A DNA stretch of 64,000 nucleotides from an uncultured Nocardioides sp. (GCF_947488025.1 NZ_CANKYS010000014.1:33902-97901); one strand, 5' to 3'. Positions 15,942 through 24,672 are shown, counted from the first letter of the stretch. Translations and numbers: made by a program. The notes: generated by a model from the sequence alone, not told the origin.

Positions 15942-17378
15942 TCACCACGACTTCTCGAGCGGGCGGCCCTCGTGGAAGCCGGCGGCGGACTGGACGCCCA
16001 CGAGCGCGCGCTCGTGGAGCTGCGTGAGGTCGCTCGCACCGGCATAGGTGCAGGCGGACCGGACGCCGGAGCAGATCTGGTCGATGAGGTCCTCGACGCC
16101 GGGGCGGTCGGGGTCGAGGTACATCCGCGAGGAGGAGATGCCCTCCTCGTAGAGGCCCTTGCGCGCGCGGTCGTACGACGACTCGCCGGAGGTGCGGTTG
16201 GCCACGGCCCGGGCCGAGGCCATCCCGAAGGACACCTTGAACGGCCGGCCGTCGGCGTCGAGCATCAGGTCGCCCGGCGACTCGTGCGTGCCGGCGAACC
16301 AGGAGCCGATCATCACCGACGAGGCGCCCGCGGCCAGCGCGAGGGCGACGTCGCGCGGGTGGCGCACTCCCCCGTCGGCCCACACGTGCTTGCCGAGCTC
16401 GCGGGCGGCGGTGGCGCACTCCAGGACTGCGGAGAACTGCGGCCGACCGACGCCGGTCATCATCCTCGTGGTGCACATGGCGCCGGGCCCGACGCCGACC
16501 TTGACGATGTCGGCGCCGGCCTCGATCAGGGTGCGGGTGCCCTCGGCCGAGACGACGTTGCCGGCGGCGACCGGAACCGTCGGCGACAGGGCGCGGACCG
16601 CCCGCAGCGCCTGCACCATCCGGTCCTGGTGGCCGTGGGCAGTGTCGACGACGAGGCAGTCGACGCCCGCCTCGAGCAGCATGGCGGCGCGGTCGGCGAC
16701 CTCACCGTTGACGCCGACCGCGGCGGCGATCCGCAGCCCCCCGGACGGATCGGCGGCCGGCGTGTAGAGCGTGGCGCGGAGGGCGCCGAGCCGGGTCAGC
16801 ACGCCGACCAGCTCGCCCGTGGCGGACACGGCGACCGCGAGCGGCGCCTTGGCCCGCTCGATCGCGTCGTAGACCTCGCGCGGGTCGGCGTCGGCCTGGA
16901 CCGTCACGACGTCCTGGTTCATCACCCTCGACACCTGGGCGAATCGGTCGACGTCCGCGCAGTCGGCCTCCGAGACGACCCCGACCGGTCGCCCGTCCTG
17001 CACCACCACGGCCGCCCTGTGCGCCCGCTTCGGGATCAGTGAGAGCGCCTCGGCGACGGTCTGGTCGGGTCGCAGCTCGATCGGGGTGTCGAAGACCCGG
17101 TGTCGCTGCTTGACCCACCGGACGACGTCGGTGACCACGGGGATCGGGATGTCCTGCGGGATCACCGTGATGCCCCCGCGCCGCGCGACCGTCTCGGCCA
17201 TCCGCCTGCCGGCGATGGCGGTCATGTTCGCGACGACGAGCGGCAGGGTCGTGCCGGTGCCGTCGTCGGTGGCGAGGTCGACGTCGTAGCGGCTCGCGAC
17301 CGAGGAGGCGCGCGGGACCATGAAGACGTCGTCATAGGTCAGGTCGTGGGGCGGCGCTGCGCCGTCGAGGAACTGCAC
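15942..17378 (-). CDS. guaB1: GuaB1-type IMP dehydrogenase paralogue (probable GMP reductase)
   Basis: 478 residues, the length of mycobacterial GuaB1. The (beta/alpha)8 barrel holds two CBS domains (about 95-205). The active-site loop GVGPGAMCTTRMMTGVG near residue 300 contains the catalytic Cys. The phosphate-binding GGVRHPRDVALALAAGAS and flap-like GISSSRMYL follow. GuaB1 proteins were long called IMP dehydrogenases; work in mycobacteria indicates NADPH-dependent GMP reduction to IMP with CBS-mediated control. The GTG at 17378 fits the conserved start MQFLDG. TAGAGT at 17392-17387 is an 8-nt-distant -10 candidate. The downstream sulfotransferase is coupled. Confidence 0.9.
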   Translation of the reverse strand: MQFLDGAAPPHDLTYDDVFMVPRASSVASRYDVDLATDDGTGTTLPLVVANMTAIAGRRMAETVARRGGITVIPQDIPIPVVTDVVRWVKQRHRVFDTPIELRPDQTVAEALSLIPKRAHRAAVVVQDGRPVGVVSEADCADVDRFAQVSRVMNQDVVTVQADADPREVYDAIERAKAPLAVAVSATGELVGVLTRLGALRATLYTPAADPSGGLRIAAAVGVNGEVADRAAMLLEAGVDCLVVDTAHGHQDRMVQALRAVRALSPTVPVAAGNVVSAEGTRTLIEAGADIVKVGVGPGAMCTTRMMTGVGRPQFSAVLECATAARELGKHVWADGGVRHPRDVALALAAGASSVMIGSWFAGTHESPGDLMLDADGRPFKVSFGMASARAVANRTSGESSYDRARKGLYEEGISSSRMYLDPDRPGVEDLIDQICSGVRSACTYAGASDLTQLHERALVGVQSAAGFHEGRPLEKSW

Positions 17379-17389
17379 GTGTCTGGACT

Positions 17390-18007
17390 CTACGCGGCCG
17401 GCAGGTGCTTCGGCCGCAGCCCGGCGTCCGCCAGCTCGAGCGCCGCGAGACGTCGTACGACGTCGGGGTCCCGTTGGCGCCACGCCCCGGCCGGGTCGTC
17501 ACTCACCTTCGCCAGCACGTGCATCGGCTGGTGGGCGAGCGCGCGGAGGGCGAAGAGGTCGAGGTCCTCCGAGGCGTCGATGAACCTCGCGCCGGCCGTC
17601 GCCTCGCGGATGAAGCGCCACCTGAGCGGCAGGTGGATCGCCGAGACGATGAGGATCGGGATCAGCGCCACCGACAGGCCGAGCAGCAGCGCCAGCTGCT
17701 CGACCGCCTCGACCGTGTCGCGGCCCGCGGCGGCGAGACCGTCGGACGCGGCGGCCGCCCGGTCGAACGGCACCGCCAGCTCGTCACCCACCAGCGGCGC
17801 CTCCCCCAGCTGACCCCCGGCGTCGCGCAGCTGCTCGGCCATCGACGTGGCCGCCGAGTCGGTCTGGCGGGCGGGCTCGGCCAGCTGCGCCGTGCCGTCG
17901 TGGACGGCCATCCCGATCCAGACCCAGAGCACCAGCCACGCGACGAACAGGAGGTCGGCGAGCACCTGCAGCGTGCGGCGGAGCGGCGTGTCGGCGAAGA
18001 GCTTCAT
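17390..18007 (-). CDS. Two-helix membrane protein of unknown function
   Basis: 205 residues. Hydrophobic helices lie near 15-35 and 104-125, separated by an Ala/Glu-rich extracytoplasmic-type segment of about 65 residues that may form helices. The C-terminal 75 residues are soluble and charged, with RDPDVVRRLAALELADAGL. No catalytic motif is seen. Related proteins occur widely in Nocardioides-like genomes without assigned function. The gene ends 11 bp before the guaB1 start and could share a transcript with it. Confidence 0.75.
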   Translation of the reverse strand: MKLFADTPLRRTLQVLADLLFVAWLVLWVWIGMAVHDGTAQLAEPARQTDSAATSMAEQLRDAGGQLGEAPLVGDELAVPFDRAAAASDGLAAAGRDTVEAVEQLALLLGLSVALIPILIVSAIHLPLRWRFIREATAGARFIDASEDLDLFALRALAHQPMHVLAKVSDDPAGAWRQRDPDVVRRLAALELADAGLRPKHLPAA

Positions 18008-18040
18008 GACGCCACCCTGCCAGTCCGGATCAGGTCCGGG

Positions 18041-19480
18041 TCACCCCTGCGCGCCGGCCGCGTGCTGCAGCGCCCGCCACGTGCGGTCCACGTCCGCCTC
18101 CGTCGTGCGCCAGCTGCCCACCGCCAGCCGGATGGCCGCCCGGCCCTCGACCGTGGTGTGCGAGAGGTAGGCCTCCCCCGAGGCGTTGACGGCCTCCATC
18201 GCGGCCAAGGTCTGCTCGTCGCCGGCAGCGAGCCGGAAGACCACGAGCGAGAGCGAGGGCTGGGTGACCATCTCGAAGCGGTCGTCGGCCGCGACCAGGT
18301 CGGCGACGTGCCGGGCGAGCGCGACGCCGCTGCGGACGTGCGCGCGCAGGCCCTCGAGCCCGTAGGTGCGCAGCACCGCCCACAGCTTGATCGCCCGGAA
18401 CCGGCGTCCGAGCTGCGGGTGCCAGTCGCGGTAGTCGACGACCTCGCCCGACTCCGTGGCGGCGTTGCGCAGGTACTCCGGGAGGATCGACAGGGCCCCG
18501 GTCAGGGCGGCCCGGTCACGCACCCAGAAGGTGCTGCAGTCGAAGGTCGTCAGCAGCCACTTGTGGGGGTTGGTGACGAACGAGTCCGCGGCCTCGACGC
18601 CGGCCAGGACGTCGCGGTGCTCGGGGCACACCGCAGCGACGCCCGCCCACGCGGCGTCCACGTGCAGCCACACGCCCCACTCGCGCACCACCTCCGCGAC
18701 CTCGGCGATGTCGTCCATCGCACCCGTCGAGGTCGTGCCGGCGGCGACGTGCACCATCACCGGACGCAGCCCCGCCTCCACGTCGTCGACGACCGCGGCG
18801 CGCAGCTCCTCGACGTCCATCGCCTGGGTCACCGGGTCAACGGCGATCGTGCGGACGGCGTCCTCGCCGAGGCCCGCCATCATCGCCGCCTTCACCAGTG
18901 ACGAGTGCGCCTGCGTGGAGCCGTAGACGCGCCAGCCGGCGTCGCCGACGCCGTGACGTCGTACGTCGCCCGCGCTGGCGCGGTGCAGCGCGGACAGCAG
19001 CGCGGTGAAGGTCGCGGTGGACGCGGTGTCCTGGATGACGCCGCCGCCCGGACCGTCGCTCCGGAACGCCTCCGGCAGCCCGAGCGCCTCGGCGAACCAG
19101 TCCAGCACCACCTGCTCGACCTCGGTCACGGCCGGGCTGGTCGCCCAGATCATCCCCTGCGCGCCGATGCCGCTGGAGAGGAGGTCGCCGAGGATCGCGG
19201 CGGGTGAGGAGTTGGCCGGGAAGTAGGCGAAGAACCGCGGGTGCTGCCAGTGGGTGAGGCCGGGCACGACGACCCGGTCGAGGTCGGCGAGCAGGGCGTC
19301 GAACGGCTCGCCGTCCTCCGGCGCCGACGCCGGCAGGAGGCGTCGTACGTCGCCGGGCGCGACCTGCGCGCGGACCGGCAGGTCGTCGAGCGAGGCCCAG
19401 TAGTCGGCGATCCAGTCGATGGCGGCGTGCCCGTGGCGGCGGAACTCCTCGGGCGTCATGTGGGCTGGCTGGTCCGGCAT
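18041..19480 (-). CDS. PLP-dependent decarboxylase (aromatic-L-amino-acid decarboxylase family)
   Basis: 479 residues of the group II decarboxylase family. The pyridoxal-phosphate lysine is in SFVTNPHKWLLTTFDC near residue 302. The cofactor Asp is in WLHVDAAWAG near 270, and the substrate-side motif THWQHPRFFAYFP is near 77. Such enzymes release CO2 from tyrosine, phenylalanine, tryptophan, DOPA or related amino acids; the substrate cannot be read from sequence. A TACGTT hexamer at 19492-19487 lies 6 nt before the ATG, suggesting a leaderless mRNA. The gene is otherwise isolated. Confidence 0.9.
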   Translation of the reverse strand: MPDQPAHMTPEEFRRHGHAAIDWIADYWASLDDLPVRAQVAPGDVRRLLPASAPEDGEPFDALLADLDRVVVPGLTHWQHPRFFAYFPANSSPAAILGDLLSSGIGAQGMIWATSPAVTEVEQVVLDWFAEALGLPEAFRSDGPGGGVIQDTASTATFTALLSALHRASAGDVRRHGVGDAGWRVYGSTQAHSSLVKAAMMAGLGEDAVRTIAVDPVTQAMDVEELRAAVVDDVEAGLRPVMVHVAAGTTSTGAMDDIAEVAEVVREWGVWLHVDAAWAGVAAVCPEHRDVLAGVEAADSFVTNPHKWLLTTFDCSTFWVRDRAALTGALSILPEYLRNAATESGEVVDYRDWHPQLGRRFRAIKLWAVLRTYGLEGLRAHVRSGVALARHVADLVAADDRFEMVTQPSLSLVVFRLAAGDEQTLAAMEAVNASGEAYLSHTTVEGRAAIRLAVGSWRTTEADVDRTWRALQHAAGAQG

Positions 19481-19577
19481 GGGCAGAACGTACTCGGAAC
19501 GGTTGAGCGCGGGTACTCAGCCCGGATCGGGTAGGCCTGCGGCTCCGGCGACGCTCGTGGACGACGACGGTTGACCC

Positions 19578-19865
19578 ATGGCCTCCTCGACTCCCACCAA
19601 GAACACCAACGCCTTCTTCCTGCAGGCCGGCGTCTCCTTCGCCGTCGCGCTGCTGACCATGATCTTCGCGATCTTCTACCTGCCGGTCGACCCGTGGATC
19701 CGCGCCTTCCTCGGCCTCGGGACCATGTTCCTCACCACGTCGAGCTTCACCCTCGCCAAGTGCGTCCGTGACGCCCAGGAGGACAGCTACGTGGTCTCCC
19801 GCATCGACCAGGCCCGCGTCGACAAGATCCTCTCCGACCACGACCCGTTCAAGTCCGTCTCCTGA
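19578..19865 (+). CDS. YiaA/YiaB-type two-helix membrane protein
   Basis: 95 residues. Two helices (about 14-34 and 39-60) are joined by the short loop LPVDPWIRAF. The family mark TSSFTLAKCVRD-QE follows the second helix. This matches the YiaAB two-helix domain, an inner-membrane family of unknown role. A perfect hairpin terminator begins 6 bp after the stop codon. Confidence 0.85.
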   Translation: MASSTPTKNTNAFFLQAGVSFAVALLTMIFAIFYLPVDPWIRAFLGLGTMFLTTSSFTLAKCVRDAQEDSYVVSRIDQARVDKILSDHDPFKSVS

Positions 19866-19871
19866 TCCGCA

Positions 19872-19914
19872 CGCCGACCGGGCGCTTCCTGTGGCAGGAA
19901 GCGCCCGGTCGGCG
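19872..19914. terminator. Perfect 20-bp hairpin terminator
   Basis: The arms cgccgaccgggcgcttcctg (19872-19891) and 19895-19914 are exact reverse complements around loop tgg. The hairpin sits between the convergent yiaA-like and acyl-CoA dehydrogenase genes and probably terminates both. A further partial copy of the arm (aaggaagcgccggtc) occurs at 19925-19939, reaching the dehydrogenase stop codon. Confidence 0.85.
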
Positions 19915-19938
19915 CGTTCATGCGCAAGGAAGCGCCGG

Positions 19939-21159
19939 TCAGCGCAGCTCGGAACTGCTCAGCCCCAGCACCCGGCGGGCCACGATGAGCTGCTGGATCT
20001 GCTGGGTGCCCTCGAAGATGTCGAGGATCTTGGAGTCGCGGGCCCACTTCTCCAGCAGCTCGGCCTCGCTGTAGCCGAGGGTGCCGCACAGCTGGACGCA
20101 CGTCAGCGTGACGTCGGAGCCGACGCGTCCGGCCTTCGCCTTCGCCATCGAGGCCTCGAGCGAGTTGGGCTTGCGGTTGTCGGCCATCCACGCGGCCTGC
20201 ATCATCAGCAGCCGCGCGCCCTCCCAGTCGGCCTCGAGGCGCAGGAACGTCGCCGCCGCCGCGGACTGCACCTGGGCGGGACGGTCGTAGTCGATCACCA
20301 CGCCCGCCTGCTCGAGCAGGTCGCGGGTCAGGTCGAGCGAGGCGCGGGCGCACCCGACCGCCATCGCGGCGACCAGCGGGCGGGTGTTGTCGAAGGTCGC
20401 CATCGCGCCCGCGAAGCCCGACTTCGTGTCGATCTCCGGCGAGCCGAGCAGGTCCTCGGCCGGCACCCGGCAGTCGGTGAAGGTGATGACCGCGGTGTCG
20501 GACGAGCGGATCCCGAGCTTGTGCTCGAGCCGCTCGACCGTGAGGCCGGGGTTGTCCTTGCGGACGAGGAAGGACTTGATCGCCGCGCGGCCGAGGTCCT
20601 TGTCGAGGGTCGCCCACACCACCACCGAGTCGGCGCGCTGGCCGGACGTGACGTAGATCTTCTCGCCGTTGATGACGTACTCGTCGCCGTCCTTCACCGC
20701 CGTGGTGGTGATGTTGGCCGAGTCCGACCCGGTGCCCGGTTCCGTGATCGCCATCGCCGCCCACGTGCCCCGGTAGCGCTCGAGCTGCTCCTCGTCGGCG
20801 ACCGACGCGATGGCGGAGTTGCCGAGTCCCTGGCGCGGCATCGACAGCAGCAGCGCGGTGTCGCCCCAGCACATCTCGGCGACGGAGAGCACGGACGCGA
20901 GGTTGGCGCCGTTGCGGACCGTCCCGCTGTCGCCGTCGGCAGAGGTGTCACGGCGTACGCCCCCCGCACCGGCGCCGCCGGTCGCCCCGGTCTCGGACAC
21001 GCCGTCGATGAGCGCGGCGAGCATGTCGAGCTCCTTGGGGTACGCGTGCTCGGCCCGGTCGTAGGTCCGCGAGATCGGGCGCAACATGTTCATCGCCAGC
21101 TGGTGGGCCTGATCGATCAACCCGACGAGCTTCCTGGGGGTCTCGAGGTTGATCGCCAT
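19939..21159 (-). CDS. Acyl-CoA dehydrogenase (catalytic-type)
   Basis: 406 residues of the flavin acyl-CoA dehydrogenase family. The FAD/substrate motif MAITEPGTGSDSANI is near residue 127, the VTSGQRAD segment near 157 and the C-terminal EGTQQIQQLIVARRVLG near 385. In many family members the catalytic Glu lies just before that helix, here in DIFEGT. It removes hydrogens at C-alpha/C-beta of an acyl-CoA. The start overlaps the upstream dehydrogenase stop as TGATG. The pair may form a heteromeric enzyme like actinobacterial FadE pairs used in steroid or branched acyl degradation. A Gly/Ala-rich insert (about 60-80) is unusual. Confidence 0.9.
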   Translation of the reverse strand: MAINLETPRKLVGLIDQAHQLAMNMLRPISRTYDRAEHAYPKELDMLAALIDGVSETGATGGAGAGGVRRDTSADGDSGTVRNGANLASVLSVAEMCWGDTALLLSMPRQGLGNSAIASVADEEQLERYRGTWAAMAITEPGTGSDSANITTTAVKDGDEYVINGEKIYVTSGQRADSVVVWATLDKDLGRAAIKSFLVRKDNPGLTVERLEHKLGIRSSDTAVITFTDCRVPAEDLLGSPEIDTKSGFAGAMATFDNTRPLVAAMAVGCARASLDLTRDLLEQAGVVIDYDRPAQVQSAAAATFLRLEADWEGARLLMMQAAWMADNRKPNSLEASMAKAKAGRVGSDVTLTCVQLCGTLGYSEAELLEKWARDSKILDIFEGTQQIQQLIVARRVLGLSSSELR

Positions 21160-22532
21160 CAGATCATCACCGCGCCTTCCATCACGCCGACGGCCCGCAG
21201 GTCGCGGTACCACCGCTCGACCGGGTGCTCCTTGACGAAGCCGTGGCCGCCGAGCAGCTGCACGCCGTCGAGCCCGATGCGCATGCCCTTCTCGGCGCAC
21301 AGCTGACGGGCCAGGCCGACCTCGCGGGCGAAGTCCTGGCCGCGCGCGGCGCGCGAGGCCGCCTTCCAGGTGAGCAGGCGCATCGCCTGCACCTCGATCG
21401 CCATGTCGGCGACCATGAAGGCCACCGACTGGCGGTGACTGATCGGCTCCCCGAAGGCCTCGCGCTCGTTGACGTAGGGCTTCACGTAGTCGAGCACCGC
21501 CTGGCCGGTGCCGACCGCGAGCGCGCACCACGCCAGGCGGGAGAGGCGTACGCACTCGGCGTGGGCAACACCGACCGTGTCACCGAGCAACGCGTCGGCG
21601 CCCACCCGTACGCCGCCGAGGTGCAGGCGCGACAGCCCGGCAGCGCGCACCCCCATCGACGGGTCGGCCTCCACCTCGAGCCCGTCGGCGCCGGACTCGA
21701 CGAGGAACAGCGCCGGAGTGCCGTCGAGCACCGCGGACACGACGAACAGCTCGGCATCGGCACCGCGGACGACCCCGGACTTCACGCCGTCGAGCACGAA
21801 GCCGTCCCCGTCGCGCCGGGCCGTGGTCGCCAGGTCGAAGGGGTCGAAGAGCACCCGAGGCTCCGCGACGGCGAGCGCCGCGACCGGGACCCCCGATCCG
21901 GTGGTGCCACCGGTGAACGCGGGCAGGTAGGTCTGCTGCTGCGCATCGGTGCCCCACAGGGCGATCGCGGTGGCGACGGCCCCGGGCGCGAGGGTCGCGA
22001 CGGCGAGCCCCATGTCGCCGTGCGCCAACGCCTCGGCGACGAGCGCCCCGGCCATGGCCGACCGCTCCTCCATGATGCCGCCGAGCTGCTCGGGGACGCC
22101 CAGGACGGGCACCCCCACCTCCTCGGCGGCGGCCAGGACCTCCGGCGGGGGCGCGCACGCGTCGTCGGCCGCGGAGGCGGCGGGTCGGAGCACCTCGGCC
22201 GCGAGCTCGCGCACGACCTCCAGCAGCATCTCCTCGTCCTCGGTGGGCGTGAGGTCGAAGACCCCGCGTGACGCGACGCTCGCCGGACGGGCCCCGGCCG
22301 TCCGGCCGCCGGCCCGGGCGAACGTGCGACCGGCGGCGGTCGCCACCCGGAACCCGTTGCGCGTCGTCGTGTAGACCGCCTGCTCGGCCTGCTTGCGCAG
22401 GCCCACGCGGTCGAGGAGCTCGCTCTGTGCCAGCCGGTTCACCGCGGCGACGGCGAGCCCGATCGCGTCGCGTGACTCCCGGGACGACAACCCGTGGCGG
22501 CCACCGGGCCGCAGGCTGCTGATGAAGGACAT
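21159..22532 (-). CDS. Acyl-CoA dehydrogenase (divergent partner)
   Basis: 457 residues. About 90 extra residues (basic and Ala-rich, to about residue 92) precede an acyl-CoA dehydrogenase fold starting at FDLTPTEDEEMLLEVVRELA. The central GGIMEERSAM and C-terminal LGGHGFVKEHPVERWYRDLRA segments are family features. The usual TEP-x-x-GSD flavin motif is replaced by VAEPRVLFDPFDL, so it may be the non-catalytic half of a heteromer with the next gene. The start overlaps no SD. A TACATT -10 hexamer lies 6 nt upstream, inside a palindromic operator. Confidence 0.88.
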   Translation of the reverse strand: MSFISSLRPGGRHGLSSRESRDAIGLAVAAVNRLAQSELLDRVGLRKQAEQAVYTTTRNGFRVATAAGRTFARAGGRTAGARPASVASRGVFDLTPTEDEEMLLEVVRELAAEVLRPAASAADDACAPPPEVLAAAEEVGVPVLGVPEQLGGIMEERSAMAGALVAEALAHGDMGLAVATLAPGAVATAIALWGTDAQQQTYLPAFTGGTTGSGVPVAALAVAEPRVLFDPFDLATTARRDGDGFVLDGVKSGVVRGADAELFVVSAVLDGTPALFLVESGADGLEVEADPSMGVRAAGLSRLHLGGVRVGADALLGDTVGVAHAECVRLSRLAWCALAVGTGQAVLDYVKPYVNEREAFGEPISHRQSVAFMVADMAIEVQAMRLLTWKAASRAARGQDFAREVGLARQLCAEKGMRIGLDGVQLLGGHGFVKEHPVERWYRDLRAVGVMEGAVMI

Positions 22533-22539
22533 GGCTCAA

Positions 22540-22558
22540 ATGTAACTCCGAGTTACAT
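22540..22558. promoter_or_regulatory. Palindromic operator overlapping the fadE pair -10 element
   Basis: atgtaactccgagttacat is a perfect 8-bp inverted repeat with a 3-bp centre. It starts 7 bp upstream of the acyl-CoA dehydrogenase ATG. On the minus strand the -10-like TACATT (22544-22539) overlaps it, so a bound repressor would block RNA polymerase. The size and AT-rich half-sites are like those of TetR-type regulators of fatty-acid degradation. The regulator is not in this window. Confidence 0.7.
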
Positions 22559-22618
22559 CCATGGCCAGCACCCAGCCGCCCCGCGGGTGCCGCACCCCCG
22601 GCTGGCTAGGATCCCCGC

Positions 22619-23251
22619 ATGCCCGACGAGCAGCCGACCGAATCCCAGACCGGCACCGAGACCGGCACCGACGCCGGGGTGCGGGCGCCCCACGGCCCCC
22701 TCCCCGACGGCGGCTCGGTCCGTCCGATCACCCGCTGGGGCACGCCGGTCATGCACCGTCCCCAGGCCGCGGTGACGTCGTACGACGACTCACTCGCCGC
22801 GCTGGCCGCCGACATGGTCGCCACGATGTACGCCGCCGAGGGGGTCGGCCTGGCCGCCTGCCAGGTCGGCGAGGACGTGGCGATGTTCGTCTTCGACTGC
22901 CCCGACGACGAGGGCGTGCGCACCGTCGGCGTCGTCTGCAACCCCGTCGTCACCCTCCCCGAGGGCAAGGACCGTCGGCTCGAGGACGACGACGAGGGCT
23001 GCCTGTCCTTCCCCGGGTCCTTCGAGCCCTGCCCCCGCCCTGACTGGGCACGCGTCGAGGGCCAGGGTCTCGACGGCCGGCCGGTCTCGTTCGAGGGCGA
23101 CGGCCTGCTCGCCCGCTGCCTGCAGCACGAGACCGACCACACGCTCGGCACCGTCTTCGGCGACCGCCTCTCCGCGAAGGCGCGCAAGCGGCTGTCCAAG
23201 AAGCACGACGCGGCCGCCGAGGACTACCCGCTCACCTGGCCGGCCGGATGA
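22619..23251 (+). CDS. def: Peptide deformylase
   Basis: 210 residues. All three deformylase motifs are present: GVGLAACQ (about 75), EGCLSFPG (about 124) and QHETDH (about 168). The Cys and two His bind the metal and Glu is catalytic. The enzyme removes formyl from nascent N-terminal Met. An Asp/Thr/Gly-rich N-terminal tail of about 30 residues precedes the fold. TAGGAT at 22607-22612 lies 6 nt before the ATG, indicating a leaderless transcript. It heads a def-trmH-dedA run and overlaps trmH by ATGA. A second def elsewhere in the genome is likely, as is common in actinobacteria. Confidence 0.95.
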   Translation: MPDEQPTESQTGTETGTDAGVRAPHGPLPDGGSVRPITRWGTPVMHRPQAAVTSYDDSLAALAADMVATMYAAEGVGLAACQVGEDVAMFVFDCPDDEGVRTVGVVCNPVVTLPEGKDRRLEDDDEGCLSFPGSFEPCPRPDWARVEGQGLDGRPVSFEGDGLLARCLQHETDHTLGTVFGDRLSAKARKRLSKKHDAAAEDYPLTWPAG

Positions 23252-24042
23252 ACGACCTGAGGATCACCAGGGAGAACGCGCGCTTCCAGCAGTGGGAGGC
23301 GTTGCTGACCAACCGCTCCAAGCGGCACCGCAACCGGGAGTTCCTGGTGCAGGGCGTCCGGCCCATCACCCGGGCCGTCGAGGAGGGCTGGACGGTGCGC
23401 GCCCTGCTGCGCGCCGACGGCGCCACCTCCACCTGGTCCGACGACCTGTGGTCGACGACCGACGCCGAGCGGGTACTGCTGTCCCCCGATCTGCACGCCC
23501 GGCTCAGCGGTCGCGAGGAGGGCGCCGAGCTCGTCGCGGTCGTCGAGATGCCCGAGGACGGCGTCGCCCGCCTCGAGGACTCGCGGCGCCCGCACGGCCC
23601 GGTCGTCGTCTTCGACCGCCCGACGAGCCCGGGCAACATCGGCACGCTCGCCCGCTCGGCGGACGCCTTCGGTGCGTCCGCGCTCGTGGTCACCGGCCAC
23701 GCGGCCGACCCCTACGACCCGCAGGCGGTGCGGGCCAGCACCGGCTCGCTCTTCGCCCTGACAGTGCTCCGGGTGCCCGGCCCCGGCCCGGTGGTCGAGC
23801 ACGCCCACGCCCACGGCTACCGCATCGTCGGCACCGACGAGGACGGCAGGGCCCTCGCGGACGTCGACCTCGGCGGGCGCCTCGTGGTCGTCGTGGGCAA
23901 CGAGACCCACGGCCTGTCCTCGGGGTGGCGCGCCGCGTGCGACGAGGTCGTCGCCATCTCGATGGTCGGCACCGCCTCGTCCCTCAACGCCGCCGTGGCC
24001 GGGTCGATCGTGCTGCACGACTCGCTGCGCCAGCGCGGCTGA
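23248..24042 (+). CDS. SpoU/TrmH-family RNA 2'-O-methyltransferase
   Basis: 264 residues. An N-terminal substrate-binding region contains RSKRHRNREFLVQGVRP. A SpoU domain follows with motif 1 RPTSPGNIGTLARSADAFGAS, motif 2 VVVVGNETHGLS and motif 3 SSLNAAVAGSIVLHD. These form the trefoil-knot SAM site. Targets in the family are tRNA or 23S rRNA riboses; the exact position is not assignable. The start overlaps def by four bases, so the two are co-translated. Confidence 0.9.
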   Translation: MNDLRITRENARFQQWEALLTNRSKRHRNREFLVQGVRPITRAVEEGWTVRALLRADGATSTWSDDLWSTTDAERVLLSPDLHARLSGREEGAELVAVVEMPEDGVARLEDSRRPHGPVVVFDRPTSPGNIGTLARSADAFGASALVVTGHAADPYDPQAVRASTGSLFALTVLRVPGPGPVVEHAHAHGYRIVGTDEDGRALADVDLGGRLVVVVGNETHGLSSGWRAACDEVVAISMVGTASSLNAAVAGSIVLHDSLRQRG

Positions 24043-24058
24043 CGGGGCGTCGTACGAC

Positions 24059-24664
24059 ATGGAAGCAGTGCTCGACTGGGTCGTGCTCGTCATGCGCACG
24101 GTCGGCTCCCCCGGCGTCGGTCTCGCCACCGCCCTCGAGACGGTGTTCCCGCCCGTCCCGAGCGAGCTGGTGCTGCCCCTGGCGGGCTACACCGCCAGCC
24201 AGGGCTACTACAGCGTCTTCGCGGCCATCGCCTGGGCGACGGCCGGCTCGCTGGTGGGGGCGCTGGTCCTCTACTGGCTCGGGGCGGCCTGGGGGCTGGA
24301 GCGCATCTGCGCGCTGGCCGACCGGATCCCGCTGATGCACGCCCACGACGTCCGTCGGGCCGTGGCCTGGTTCGGCCGGCACGGACGCACCGCGGTCTTC
24401 GTCGGCCGGCTGGTGCCCGGGGTCCGCAGCCTGATCTCGATCCCCGCCGGCATCGACCGGATGCCGCTCGCGCGCTTCTGCCTCTTCACGACCGCCGGGA
24501 GCCTCGTGTGGAACGCCGCGCTGATCCTGGCCGGATACGAGCTCGGTGAGCGGTGGCACGTCGTCGAGGGGTACGTCGGCCCGGCGAGTAACGTCGTCTA
24601 CCTGCTCATCGGCGTCGCCGTGGTCGTCGTGGCGGCCCGGCGGCTGCGGCACCGTCTGACCTGA
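24059..24664 (+). CDS. DedA-family membrane protein
   Basis: 201 residues. The DedA pattern is clear: ETVFPPVPSELVLPLAGY near residue 30, the GLVxGR-like FVGRLVPGVRSLISIPAG near 114, and a terminal helix ending VAARRLRHRL. DedA proteins (SNARE-associated/VTT fold) are membrane transporters; several flip undecaprenyl phosphate or phospholipids and maintain membrane potential. Sixteen bases separate it from trmH, on the same strand. Confidence 0.92.
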   Translation: MEAVLDWVVLVMRTVGSPGVGLATALETVFPPVPSELVLPLAGYTASQGYYSVFAAIAWATAGSLVGALVLYWLGAAWGLERICALADRIPLMHAHDVRRAVAWFGRHGRTAVFVGRLVPGVRSLISIPAGIDRMPLARFCLFTTAGSLVWNAALILAGYELGERWHVVEGYVGPASNVVYLLIGVAVVVVAARRLRHRLT

Positions 24665-24672
24665 GTGCCGGG

